A DNA stretch of 5,722 nucleotides from Bacteroidales bacterium UBA5266 (GTDB taxonomy: Bacteria; Bacteroidota; Bacteroidia; Bacteroidales; WCHB1-69). The translations under genes were made by a program, and so were the position numbers. A model generated the notes under the pieces. The model ran no database searches. It was not told the DNA's origin and saw only the letters and a program-made list of their open reading frames with translations. The DNA is taken from NCBI GenBank assembly GCA_002411545.1, contig DHTG01000043.1, positions 31,776 through 37,497 of the forward strand, given 5' to 3'. Positions 1 through 5,722 of this stretch are shown one piece after another; position 1 is the first letter of the stretch; each line of letters opens with the position of its first letter.

Positions 1-1792
1 TGGGATTTGTATCTAAAAATAAGTAATATATGCTATCACATCCGAAACGATTTGTGTAATTTACGTTGTGATTACCTACTGTTAAGAATACACTGTCTTT
101 ATAGGTATAAGGGAAATCTTTGTTACAAATGAATATAGTGTCAAAAAACGTATGAGTGGGATTGACGAATAAATGTAAGGTAACAAAACTATCACAACTA
201 TTCACCCGTAACGTTTGATGATAGGTGCCGCTTTGATAATAGACGCTATCATTCCAGGTATAAGAAAAACAGGCTGTGTCGAATAGGGTGGTTTTGGGGA
301 ACAAGGAGTCTACATTAAAACGCTGAGATAGGGTGTCAGAGCAACCCAATGTGGTAAAAGACATGAGTTCCATCCGGAACCATCCGGTGTCCTGAAATAC
401 ATAATGTAAATTACTGTCATTGGAAGTAAAGAGTAGGCTACTATCCCTATCGTTGTATACATTCCATACGTTACGGTGGAATAGGGTCGACGATAGGGAA
501 GTGTCTTGCGCATCGATGTTAACCATGCAATTTTGTAGGCTTATCGTTGACGTAAAGCCGGCATCGACATATTCGCCCGTATTGGGATAGGAATACACCA
601 GGATCGTATCCATCGCACTACAGCCGTTTTGTGTAAAAACAGAAAAGATTATTTTATAATAACCCGTATCCTGAAAGAGGTATTCAAAAGCAGAATCAGC
701 ACAGATATATTCCGTCAATGGTCCATTATTCAGTTTTATGATATTCCACTGACAATAAGAAATTTTATCATTTGAAACTTTCGTGTCATGGGATAAATAA
801 ACACGACTGGGATAACAACGTTTAGAGAGAGAGTCACACACGATGTGTGATGAAACAATGTTTTTTTCAACGATACATCCAAGCAAACTTGTATCGCCAA
901 GTGCGTTGGTTACCAAACAGCTGTATCTGGCTTTGTGGGGAGGGTTGTATACCTTTAATAGTTGGTTGCTTCCGACAATGGTATTAACAGAATCTCTCCA
1001 GATATAAGAAACAAAACCGTTGGGAGCTTCGAGTCGAGCCGTGTCATCTTCTGCACAATTCAATACCTGAATCCCTAAACCTCGGCATTCTCCTATAAAA
1101 TATCCGTGGCAGAAATGTTGTCCAAAACCGCATTGAGAAGCATAGCATACAATGTCAATATCTTGACCAATGATAGGGGATAAGTCAATGCCTATGGTTG
1201 ACCAATCTTTCCAATCATAAGAATATCCACAACTAATAAAACCAGGAACACCCCCGCCTCCAATAGCCACATAGTTATTATTTATCCCATTTATTAAATT
1301 ACGGTTGCTATCCTGAATGCGTAGTTCAAAACGTGGTTGGTAAATTGAAGGATGTTCGGGGTCATGAAAAACAATCGCATGATGTAGCAGCAACAATGCA
1401 TTATTAGAATCGACTGTTAAAGAGTAAATAATAGCTTGGGCTAAAAAAGGATAATTCATATATCCAATTCTTGCACTTTGTGAAAAGCCATTAGGAATTG
1501 CTTTTAATTGACTGTTTGGATAGCCATAACAAGTGTATAAATCATATTCGTTTAAATCGGTTATTATTTCAAAATTCAATGCAGGTGCATTGGTATCAGT
1601 AAGTGTTATATCTGAATAAGCAGTACTATGTGGGTGTGTTAAAGGATTGAGGTATATTTGTGTTCTCCAATTGGTAAAATTCCTTTGACTGAAATCGAAG
1701 TTGGGGCAAGCAGCGTTTTGTGCTTTAAGGGTTGCCGTTAAGCAGGTGATGCATATCAATAAAATAAATTTTACTATAAATGTTCTTTTCAT
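1..1792 (-). CDS. Modular secreted surface protein, probable type IX secretion cargo (C-terminus outside window)
   Basis: I read 597 codons in one open minus-strand frame, with no stop before the left window edge. The ATG at 1792 is the only Met after an in-frame TGA at 1817-1819. Residues 1-24 form a signal peptide (MKRTF, then a hydrophobic run ending in LKA), with likely cleavage before Gln25. Residues 29-238 look like a jelly-roll, lectin-like module common in Bacteroidota exoproteins, with a WxxWxxxGIDLS segment (194-205) and a following GQHF/GYF stretch (224-232). Residues 246-308 resemble an Ig/PKD-like domain (YIW 263-265, RYSCLVT 289-295). Two PKD-like repeats follow (about 319-400 and 412-496), then two short Cys-containing repeats (508-544, 556-593). 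The mature part carries about 21 cysteines. An adhesion or matrix role is inference. Because the C-terminus is missing, the type IX sorting domain cannot be confirmed. Domain calls rest on pattern recognition; that it is an exported modular protein is much surer. Confidence 0.88.
   Translation of the reverse strand, partial: MKRTFIVKFILLICITCLTATLKAQNAACPNFDFSQRNFTNWRTQIYLNPLTHPHSTAYSDITLTDTNAPALNFEIITDLNEYDLYTCYGYPNSQLKAIPNGFSQSARIGYMNYPFLAQAIIYSLTVDSNNALLLLHHAIVFHDPEHPSIYQPRFELRIQDSNRNLINGINNNYVAIGGGGVPGFISCGYSYDWKDWSTIGIDLSPIIGQDIDIVCYASQCGFGQHFCHGYFIGECRGLGIQVLNCAEDDTARLEAPNGFVSYIWRDSVNTIVGSNQLLKVYNPPHKARYSCLVTNALGDTSLLGCIVEKNIVSSHIVCDSLSKRCYPSRVYLSHDTKVSNDKISYCQWNIIKLNNGPLTEYICADSAFEYLFQDTGYYKIIFSVFTQNGCSAMDTILVYSYPNTGEYVDAGFTSTISLQNCMVNIDAQDTSLSSTLFHRNVWNVYNDRDSSLLFTSNDSNLHYVFQDTGWFRMELMSFTTLGCSDTLSQRFNVDSLFPKTTLFDTACFSYTWNDSVYYQSGTYHQTLRVNSCDSFVTLHLFVNPTHTFFDTIFICNKDFPYTYKDSVFLTVGNHNVNYTNRFGCDSIYYLFLDTNP
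14..271 (-). repeat. Two short YTW-DSV...CDS repeats in the surface protein
   Basis: Residues 508-544 and 556-593 are two degenerate copies of a short module. Each has a leading Cys (508, 556), YT[W/Y]xDSV (511-517, 562-568), a Gly near the middle (522, 573) and a Cys-Asp-Ser (533-535, 585-587) followed by an aromatic or hydrophobic strand. From memory, repeats of this shape (Cys, YTW, SGTY, GCDS, then TLxLxV) are frequent in long Bacteroidota proteins that end in a type IX sorting or gliding-motility-type C-terminal domain. Further copies may lie beyond the left edge. Their function is not established. Confidence 0.68.
305..838 (-). repeat. Two tandem PKD-like domains within the surface protein
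   Basis: Residues about 319-400 and 412-496 align with each other at a period of about 93-96 residues. Shared landmarks are a Cys near the start (326 and 422), a Trp-Asn pair (349-350 and 443-444), FQDTG (373-377 and 466-470) and Gly-Cys-Ser (390-392 and 483-485). The pattern of a WN strand, then a [Y/F]xFxDTGxY/F turn and a GCxD-like end is typical of PKD-type beta-sandwich domains in Bacteroidota exoproteins. They probably act as stalk or spacer modules. The DNA copies have diverged, so this is an old duplication and not a recent one. Confidence 0.72.
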
Positions 1793-1828
1793 TATGGTTA
1801 TATCAATATAATTGTATCAATTTCGTTA

Positions 1829-1836
1829 CAAAAGTA
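1829..1836 (-). promoter_or_regulatory. Putative Bacteroidota -7 element before the surface-protein gene
   Basis: The minus strand reads TACTTTTG, an exact match to the TAnnTTTG -7 consensus of Bacteroidota primary sigma factors. It ends 36 bases before the ATG at 1792, which would give a leader of about 30 nt. A -33 TTG at the usual spacing is not clear: the nearest TTG is 28 bases upstream, longer than the reported 17-23. It lies in the 79-base gap after gldA, the right place for an independent promoter, but the 8-base match alone is modest evidence in AT-rich DNA. Confidence 0.45.
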
Positions 1837-1871
1837 TAAATATTTTTCATTCATAGATGGAATGCAATTGA

Positions 1872-2981
1872 TTATCCATGGTGTTTTTGTGATTTTAATA
1901 TGAAATGTCGGCCAAATACATCCGCTTTGATGAGTGCATCATACACCCTTTCTGCACGTATCTCACCCGCTTCATGGTGTATGGAAGAGCCTGTTTCTAC
2001 TGATTTCTGCGCAATTTGCATTAATTTTTCATGGGTGATATTTGCTAATCCTATATCGGAAAAGCATATAGGTAATCCTACCGAAACACAAAATCCATAC
2101 ACTTCATGCAGTTCTTCCGATGTAGCAGCATTCATATGTAAACCGGCTAATAGGCCAAAAGCTACTTTTTCGCCGTGATAAAAAGAGTGAGTTTCAGGTA
2201 CTGCTGTTAATCCATTGTGTATGGCGTGAGCTGCTGCCAGTCCGCCACTTTCAAACCCAATACCGCTAAGTAAGATGTTTGCTTCAATGATATGATTTAA
2301 GGCTGAATTCACTTCTCCGGATTCATGCTCAAGTTTGGCACGAAGTCCATAGGTAAGTAAGGTGTCATAGCAGAGTCGGGCTATGTTTAGTCCGGCCAAT
2401 GTGCTAAGTCCTCCACATTCATTGACAGCCGATGTTGTTGAACAAGATCTGGCTTCAAACCAAGTAGCCAGCGCATCGCCCATGCCGGCAATTAAAAATC
2501 GTAAAGGTGCTTGTGCAATGATGTCCACGTCTACTAAAACCACCGAAGGGTTTAATCGTTGATAATGTACTTTCTCAAATATACCTTCAGGGGTATAAGT
2601 AACTGCACAACCACTACAAGGAGCATCTGTTGAAGCGATGGTTGGAACGATAATTACCGGAATGCCTGCTCTGTCGGCAGCTATTTTGGCCGTATCAATC
2701 ACTTTACCGCCTCCCATTCCTACCATCACATCGGCTTTAGATTTTTTAATGGTGTGGGCGAGATTTTCCAGAGCGGCTTCACAGCATTCTCCTTTGAAAA
2801 TTTCTATGCATAGAGAAGAAGAAAGTGGAAGTTGGGAAAAATTGACGGGGAGGTATTTTTGTGCCGATTTGGAGGTGAGCACAACAGCCTTATTGCCAAA
2901 CTGATTGATAATGCTTTCCAGTTTTAGGATCGCTCCGCTACCTTGAATGTATTTACCGGGGAAACAAGCGATATTATTCAT
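1872..2981 (-). CDS. gldA: Glycerol dehydrogenase, NAD-dependent, zinc-binding
   Basis: This 369-residue protein matches the iron-containing/group III alcohol dehydrogenase family, and specifically GldA (E. coli GldA is about 367 residues). GldA interconverts glycerol and dihydroxyacetone with NAD in the cytoplasm. Diagnostic segments are PGKYIQG (8-14), the nucleotide-binding GMGGGK loop with VIDTAK (88-99), PTIASTDAPCS (113-123), GDALATWFEARSC (168-180), and GFESGGLAAAHAIHNGLTA (242-260) followed by YHGEKVAFG (268-276). Asp169, His252 and His269 fall at the zinc-ligand positions of the family, and Asp119 at the substrate-contacting Asp, so it should be active. The ATG at 2981 fits the N-terminal family alignment; no Shine-Dalgarno is visible before it. 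It starts 87 bases after the serine hydrolase stop, with no clear promoter between, so co-transcription is possible. No dihydroxyacetone kinase or other glycerol gene is in view, so the physiological direction and substrate remain open. Confidence 0.95.
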   Translation of the reverse strand: MNNIACFPGKYIQGSGAILKLESIINQFGNKAVVLTSKSAQKYLPVNFSQLPLSSSLCIEIFKGECCEAALENLAHTIKKSKADVMVGMGGGKVIDTAKIAADRAGIPVIIVPTIASTDAPCSGCAVTYTPEGIFEKVHYQRLNPSVVLVDVDIIAQAPLRFLIAGMGDALATWFEARSCSTTSAVNECGGLSTLAGLNIARLCYDTLLTYGLRAKLEHESGEVNSALNHIIEANILLSGIGFESGGLAAAHAIHNGLTAVPETHSFYHGEKVAFGLLAGLHMNAATSEELHEVYGFCVSVGLPICFSDIGLANITHEKLMQIAQKSVETGSSIHHEAGEIRAERVYDALIKADVFGRHFILKSQKHHG

Positions 2982-3068
2982 ATTGTTGATATATATTATT
3001 TGTTAACAATGAGTTATTTTCAGACAATGATTTGTTAGGATTTTTTTATGTATGTCTAACTTGTGATA

Positions 3069-4181
3069 TTAATAGGATTCGCCATACAAAATATCCATAA
3101 AACGAAAGAAAAGAAAATCGGGATGAAGATCCAAGAGACAATTGAAATAAATTATAACGGTACAATTCTTATCCATGCTATGATACATGGAAGAGGTATA
3201 ACCGGGTATAGCTCCGTTATGTCCATAAAATGAACCTCTTTTTAAAAGGTATGAGCCATATCCCGTATTTTTATCCAGTTCCACTAAGTCGTTTAATCTT
3301 TGGTGTTGAAGTGTTTCGGATAGAAATGTCCCGTTTACTAAATTTTCAACGTATTTTTGCAGTTCTCTAGGTGTTGAGTAAGCCGATCCGGCTGCCCATG
3401 CCCATGAAACATCAAACTTTTCGGTTACGTCATCATTTTCAATATATTCTCCGGAATAATATCCCCGTCCATGTGTGCCGGGAAGCCCTAAGCCGTCAGT
3501 TATGAGGCCGGTATTGTTTAATTGAAGCGGAATAAGAATACGGTTTTTAATTTCATCTTCCAACGAATGACCGGTTAATTTTTCAATAATCATCCCAATA
3601 ATAATGGTATTGGTGTTGGAATACTTCCAATTTGAACCCGGACTAAAATAAAAGTCATGTGAAAATCCGACATCAACTAGTTCTTGTGGTGACCATTTTT
3701 TTGTCGGTTGATTCATACATTCTTCCCCCCATGCATCATCATCCGTATAATTAAATATACCACTGGTCATATTGCAAAGCATCGCTATCGTAATACTATC
3801 GGCTTTGGGGTATTCGGGATAATATTTCGACAACTTATCACTTAACTTTATTTTTCCTTCATCCACTAATTGAAGTAAAACAGTACCTGTCATGGTTTTG
3901 GTATTGCTGCCTATTCTAAACGTGTGGTTAGCGTTCATGGGTATAGCATTTGGAATATCGCTTACTCCAGCACTATATAACCAATCGATCCCTTTTGTAT
4001 GATCTACAACCAGTGCAACAATTCCAGGTACTTTAGTGTTTTTGATTATAGAATCCGTTACCGATTTCATCTGATCGATAAGTACTTGATTCGTGTCGAC
4101 AACAGGATCTTTTTTGCATGAAATGATTAAACATGCAAAGATTAAAAGAATGGGAATGAAGGTTAATTGAAACTTTTTCAT
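3069..4181 (-). CDS. Lipoprotein serine hydrolase, class C beta-lactamase / DD-peptidase family
   Basis: This is a 370-residue member of the Beta-lactamase (PF00144) superfamily. Residues 1-22 form a lipoprotein signal: MKK, a hydrophobic core, and lipobox LIISC with Cys22 as the likely lipidated residue, so the enzyme should be membrane-anchored outside the cytoplasm. All three catalytic motifs are present: SNTK (Ser92 nucleophile, Lys95), YSN (187-189), and HNG (321-323) within GHNGAIPGY. The HxG form instead of KTG, and the overall shape, resemble the Streptomyces R61 DD-carboxypeptidase group. Other conserved stretches are FRIGSNTKTMT (88-98), LCNMTSGI (135-142) and SPGSNWKYSN (180-189). 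Likely roles are peptidoglycan DD-peptidase, D-aminopeptidase or esterase; the sequence does not distinguish these, and true beta-lactam resistance is not implied. There is no extra C-terminal domain. The start at 4181 supplies the complete signal peptide, and the leader is A-rich with no Shine-Dalgarno. gldA follows 87 bases later. Confidence 0.93.
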   Translation of the reverse strand: MKKFQLTFIPILLIFACLIISCKKDPVVDTNQVLIDQMKSVTDSIIKNTKVPGIVALVVDHTKGIDWLYSAGVSDIPNAIPMNANHTFRIGSNTKTMTGTVLLQLVDEGKIKLSDKLSKYYPEYPKADSITIAMLCNMTSGIFNYTDDDAWGEECMNQPTKKWSPQELVDVGFSHDFYFSPGSNWKYSNTNTIIIGMIIEKLTGHSLEDEIKNRILIPLQLNNTGLITDGLGLPGTHGRGYYSGEYIENDDVTEKFDVSWAWAAGSAYSTPRELQKYVENLVNGTFLSETLQHQRLNDLVELDKNTGYGSYLLKRGSFYGHNGAIPGYTSSMYHSMDKNCTVIIYFNCLLDLHPDFLFFRFMDILYGESY

Positions 4182-4354
4182 GCTATTTTTATTTTAATAA
4201 TGTTTCTATTGGATTTATTCAGGGTATATTTTTAATTTATATTGTTTTATTTTATAGTCGTTTTTATTTAATTCGATTTATATTATAATAGGCTATTTTA
4301 AGGTAAATATTTTAATTACATCTTACAACTTACATGTTTCTGGTTTTTTCGGTG

Positions 4355-4388
4355 CAAAAGTAATTATTTTTTGTTACGAAAATACAAA
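4355..4388 (-). promoter_or_regulatory. Putative Bacteroidota promoter for the serine hydrolase gene
   Basis: On the minus strand, TTTG (4388-4385) is followed after 22 bases by TACTTTTG (4362-4355). This fits the phylum pattern of a -33 TTG/TTTG, 17-23 bases, then TAnnTTTG. The start site would be near 4348, giving a leader of about 165 nt before the ATG at 4181. The -7 octamer is identical to the one before the surface-protein gene. The spacing is at the long end of the reported range. Confidence 0.5.
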
Positions 4389-4461
4389 TGTTTTCTTTTT
4401 TATTCATGTTTTTCTGGTTTTTTTGAAATAATTTATTGCATTGTAATAAAATAAAAAGGTT

Positions 4462-4469
4462 CAAATGTA
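4462..4469 (-). promoter_or_regulatory. Second possible -7 element upstream of the serine hydrolase gene
   Basis: The minus strand reads TACATTTG, another exact TAnnTTTG match, about 100 bases further upstream than the better candidate. No TTG lies at the usual distance before it, so it may be chance or the remnant of a duplicated promoter. Confidence 0.25.
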
Positions 4470-4531
4470 CATCTTGGCCAGTCGAATGAATAACTTTGTT
4501 AGAAGTGGCTTATTATGGTATTTATGAAGTT

Positions 4532-5551
4532 TTAAATTTTTAAGACAGTTTCTTTAGAAGTGTTTGCATAACAATATATACATAAATGACGACAAGTATT
4601 ATACATTCCAATATCCTTACTTATCATACATCCACATGCTTTTCTTTGTCCTTTGTCTTTCAACTTTTTGGCAGAGAGTGTTGTTTGATTAAATTCATTT
4701 GTAAAAAGAATGTTAGTTTCAGATAATTTTCCGTAATTTAAGAAATATATCAATTCCTTATCCTCTGCAAAAATCTTCTTTATTAACTCGCCATCTATAC
4801 AACGATTGTGAAAAATATGATATTTATCTAAATCAATTTCTTCAGCACAACTCGCTATTGAAATTTTCCACCCTTCATTTTCCCATTGTTCCTTCATTTT
4901 CATTAATCCTTCTGCTATTTCCTGCATTTGCTCTAATGTGGGTTCGGCATATTTCATGTTTTCTCTGCTAAATAGAGGGCTTTCTTTTACTATATTTCGT
5001 TGCACTTTTCGATAAGGCTTAATATCTATAAAACTGAAAACGAGTTTGTCAGTGTAGTCTTTTAGCTGATTGCCAATATTCCAAATTCGTTTTAGAACTT
5101 CACGGGGGCTTAGTTTTTCTGTCAGAATGATAGGATCAAATCTCCAAATGACTTTTTCTTTGCCAATTAAATGGCTTAGCTCTTTGAAAGTGTTGATTCT
5201 TTTTTCAAGTGTAGGCAAGTTGGGTTCAAAGGCTTCTTTTTCATAGTCATTCAAGGTGTATTGAAAATAATAATGCATGCCTATGCTATCAAGTTCTTTG
5301 AGATAAGGGATGATGGGTTTGGGATTTTTTGTCCAAAAAACGATTACTTTACAATTTTTAAACGAAACATATAAAGGTTGCTGATTAAACGGATTATACC
5401 AAACAATATATGACTTTTTAATTCTATTGATGAACCATTTAGCGTAAAAGGCAGGGATATCGGTCGAACGACTAGCCGAAATGATTACGGGAGCCACGGC
5501 TTCAACTACTTCTCCGTTTGGTTTTGTTATATTAATTTTATTCCAAAGCAT
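4532..5551 (-). CDS. DUF1848 family protein with C-terminal radical-SAM-type cysteine motif
   Basis: This 339-residue protein is recognised as DUF1848 (PF08902 as I recall it), whose function is unknown to me. Family signatures are IISASRSTDIPAFYAKWF (23-40), WYNPFN (51-56), VFWTKNPKP (71-79), YYFQYTLNDYE (94-104), VIWRFDPI (134-141) and FSFIDIKPYRK (172-182). The C-terminus has KACGC (305-309), then DIGMYNTC (313-320) and CRHLCIYCYAN (320-330). Cys320, Cys324 and Cys327 form CX3CX2C, the spacing that binds the [4Fe-4S] cluster of radical SAM enzymes, but near the end of the chain instead of the beginning. Cys306 and Cys308 may also be ligands. No signal peptide or membrane segment is seen, so it should be cytoplasmic. 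The first 20 residues precede the family's usual start, but the ATG at 5551 is supported by in-frame PVIISASR continuity and my recollection of similar Bacteroidota homologues. It stands alone, with a 350-base gap downstream. The enzymatic reaction is not known. Confidence 0.9.
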   Translation of the reverse strand: MLWNKINITKPNGEVVEAVAPVIISASRSTDIPAFYAKWFINRIKKSYIVWYNPFNQQPLYVSFKNCKVIVFWTKNPKPIIPYLKELDSIGMHYYFQYTLNDYEKEAFEPNLPTLEKRINTFKELSHLIGKEKVIWRFDPIILTEKLSPREVLKRIWNIGNQLKDYTDKLVFSFIDIKPYRKVQRNIVKESPLFSRENMKYAEPTLEQMQEIAEGLMKMKEQWENEGWKISIASCAEEIDLDKYHIFHNRCIDGELIKKIFAEDKELIYFLNYGKLSETNILFTNEFNQTTLSAKKLKDKGQRKACGCMISKDIGMYNTCRHLCIYCYANTSKETVLKI

Positions 5552-5556
5552 GTATT

Positions 5557-5572
5557 GTAAAATGACTTTTAC
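5557..5572 (-). promoter_or_regulatory. Small inverted repeat just upstream of the DUF1848 start codon
   Basis: GTAAAA and TTTTAC form perfect 6-base arms around a 4-base centre, ending 5 bases before the ATG at 5551. In the mRNA this would be a small AU-rich hairpin over the region where the ribosome lands; in DNA it could be an operator half-site pair. It is weak and could be chance. The rest of 5552-5722 has no gene, no TAnnTTTG match on the minus strand and no clear terminator; the promoter for this gene was not identified. Confidence 0.3.
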
Positions 5573-5722
5573 TATTCAGGTAGTGTATAAATCGTTACAT
5601 CCATAAAAGGGGGTAGGTTACTTCGAGCGGAATTACTTTTCTAAATGCATTGTGGTAAAACTTATTTTTTTGTGTTGTATATTATTTGCTTTAAGTCAAT
5701 CTTTATCCCGATTATAAAAAAA

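Larger units (their letters stand above)
4333..4469. repeat. Imperfect direct repeat in the promoter region
   Basis: CATGTTTCTGG plus a T run (4333-4349) recurs as CATGTTTTTCTGG plus a T run (4405-4424), 72 bases apart. Each copy is followed about 52-57 bases from its start by CAAATGT (4385 and 4462). The DNA between is only loosely similar. This could be an old tandem duplication of a promoter segment, paired binding sites, or chance in low-complexity DNA. Confidence 0.35.
4182..4531. other. 350-base AT-rich intergenic region
   Basis: No plausible gene was found between the DUF1848 stop and the hydrolase start. The stretch is very AT-rich, with long T runs. Its right half (about 4333-4470) holds the promoter-like elements and imperfect direct repeat listed separately. 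The part nearest the hydrolase (4182-4330) shows nothing I can name. No convincing hairpin plus T-run terminator for the DUF1848 gene is visible. Confidence 0.7.

Noticed and set aside
310..513. 67-codon minus-strand ORF
   Set aside because: It lies in another frame wholly inside the long open frame of the surface protein, with no recognisable domain; it is a shadow.
1900..2178. 92-codon plus-strand ORF
   Set aside because: It is antisense to gldA, whose protein match is unambiguous, and its translation resembles no known protein.
2638..2904. 88-codon plus-strand ORF
   Set aside because: It is antisense to the nucleotide-binding half of gldA and reflects that gene's codon pattern.
3000..3009. 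Perfect 10-base palindrome TTGTTAACAA upstream of gldA
   Set aside because: It is short, AT-rich and does not extend. No partner site or known operator match is visible, so there is too little to call a regulatory site.
3041..3062. Possible hairpin with GTTAG/CTAAC arms after the hydrolase gene
   Set aside because: The stem is only five base pairs with a loop of more than ten bases and no following U-run, so it is not a credible terminator.
3069..4181. Reading the serine hydrolase as an antibiotic-resistance beta-lactamase
   Set aside because: It has an HNG third motif instead of KTG and a lipoprotein anchor, and it resembles the broad DD-peptidase/esterase group; resistance cannot be supported from the sequence.
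4491..4498. Plus-strand TAACTTTG, an exact TAnnTTTG match
   Set aside because: It would drive transcription antisense into the DUF1848 gene. The nearest upstream TTG is only 14 bases away, and such octamers are expected by chance in this composition.
5563..5607. 14-codon plus-strand ORF starting at an ATG in the DUF1848 leader
   Set aside because: It is very short, has no ribosome-binding signal and no recognisable sequence.

Overview
The window looks like a piece of an AT-rich Bacteroidota (Bacteroidetes) chromosome. Four things point there. One gene encodes a modular exported protein of the kind this phylum secretes by type IX secretion. There is a lipoprotein with a Bacteroidota-style start. 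Gene starts lack clear Shine-Dalgarno sequences and have A/T-rich leaders. Several upstream sites match the phylum's TAnnTTTG -7 promoter element. No RNA gene, mobile element, CRISPR array, integrase or phage gene was seen.

All four genes are on the minus strand, so they read from right to left. From the right, 5552-5722 is non-coding leader. Next, 5551-4532 encodes a DUF1848 protein with a C-terminal radical-SAM-type cysteine motif. A 350-base AT-rich gap (4182-4531) follows, holding promoter-like elements and an imperfect direct repeat. Then 4181-3069 encodes a lipoprotein serine hydrolase of the class C beta-lactamase / DD-peptidase fold. After 87 bases, 2981-1872 encodes glycerol dehydrogenase (gldA). 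After 79 bases, a large exported protein starts at 1792 and stays open to the left edge of the window, so its C-terminus is missing.

The serine hydrolase and gldA may share a transcript: the gap is short, no terminator is visible, and no good promoter was found directly before gldA. The large surface protein has its own -7-like element. I see no biochemical pathway linking the four genes. They look like an ordinary mix of metabolic, envelope and accessory genes, and I do not see a clear new multi-gene system. The points most worth a second look are the C-terminal position of the CX3CX2C motif in the DUF1848 protein, the modular architecture of the truncated surface protein, and the repeated promoter-like segment before the hydrolase gene.
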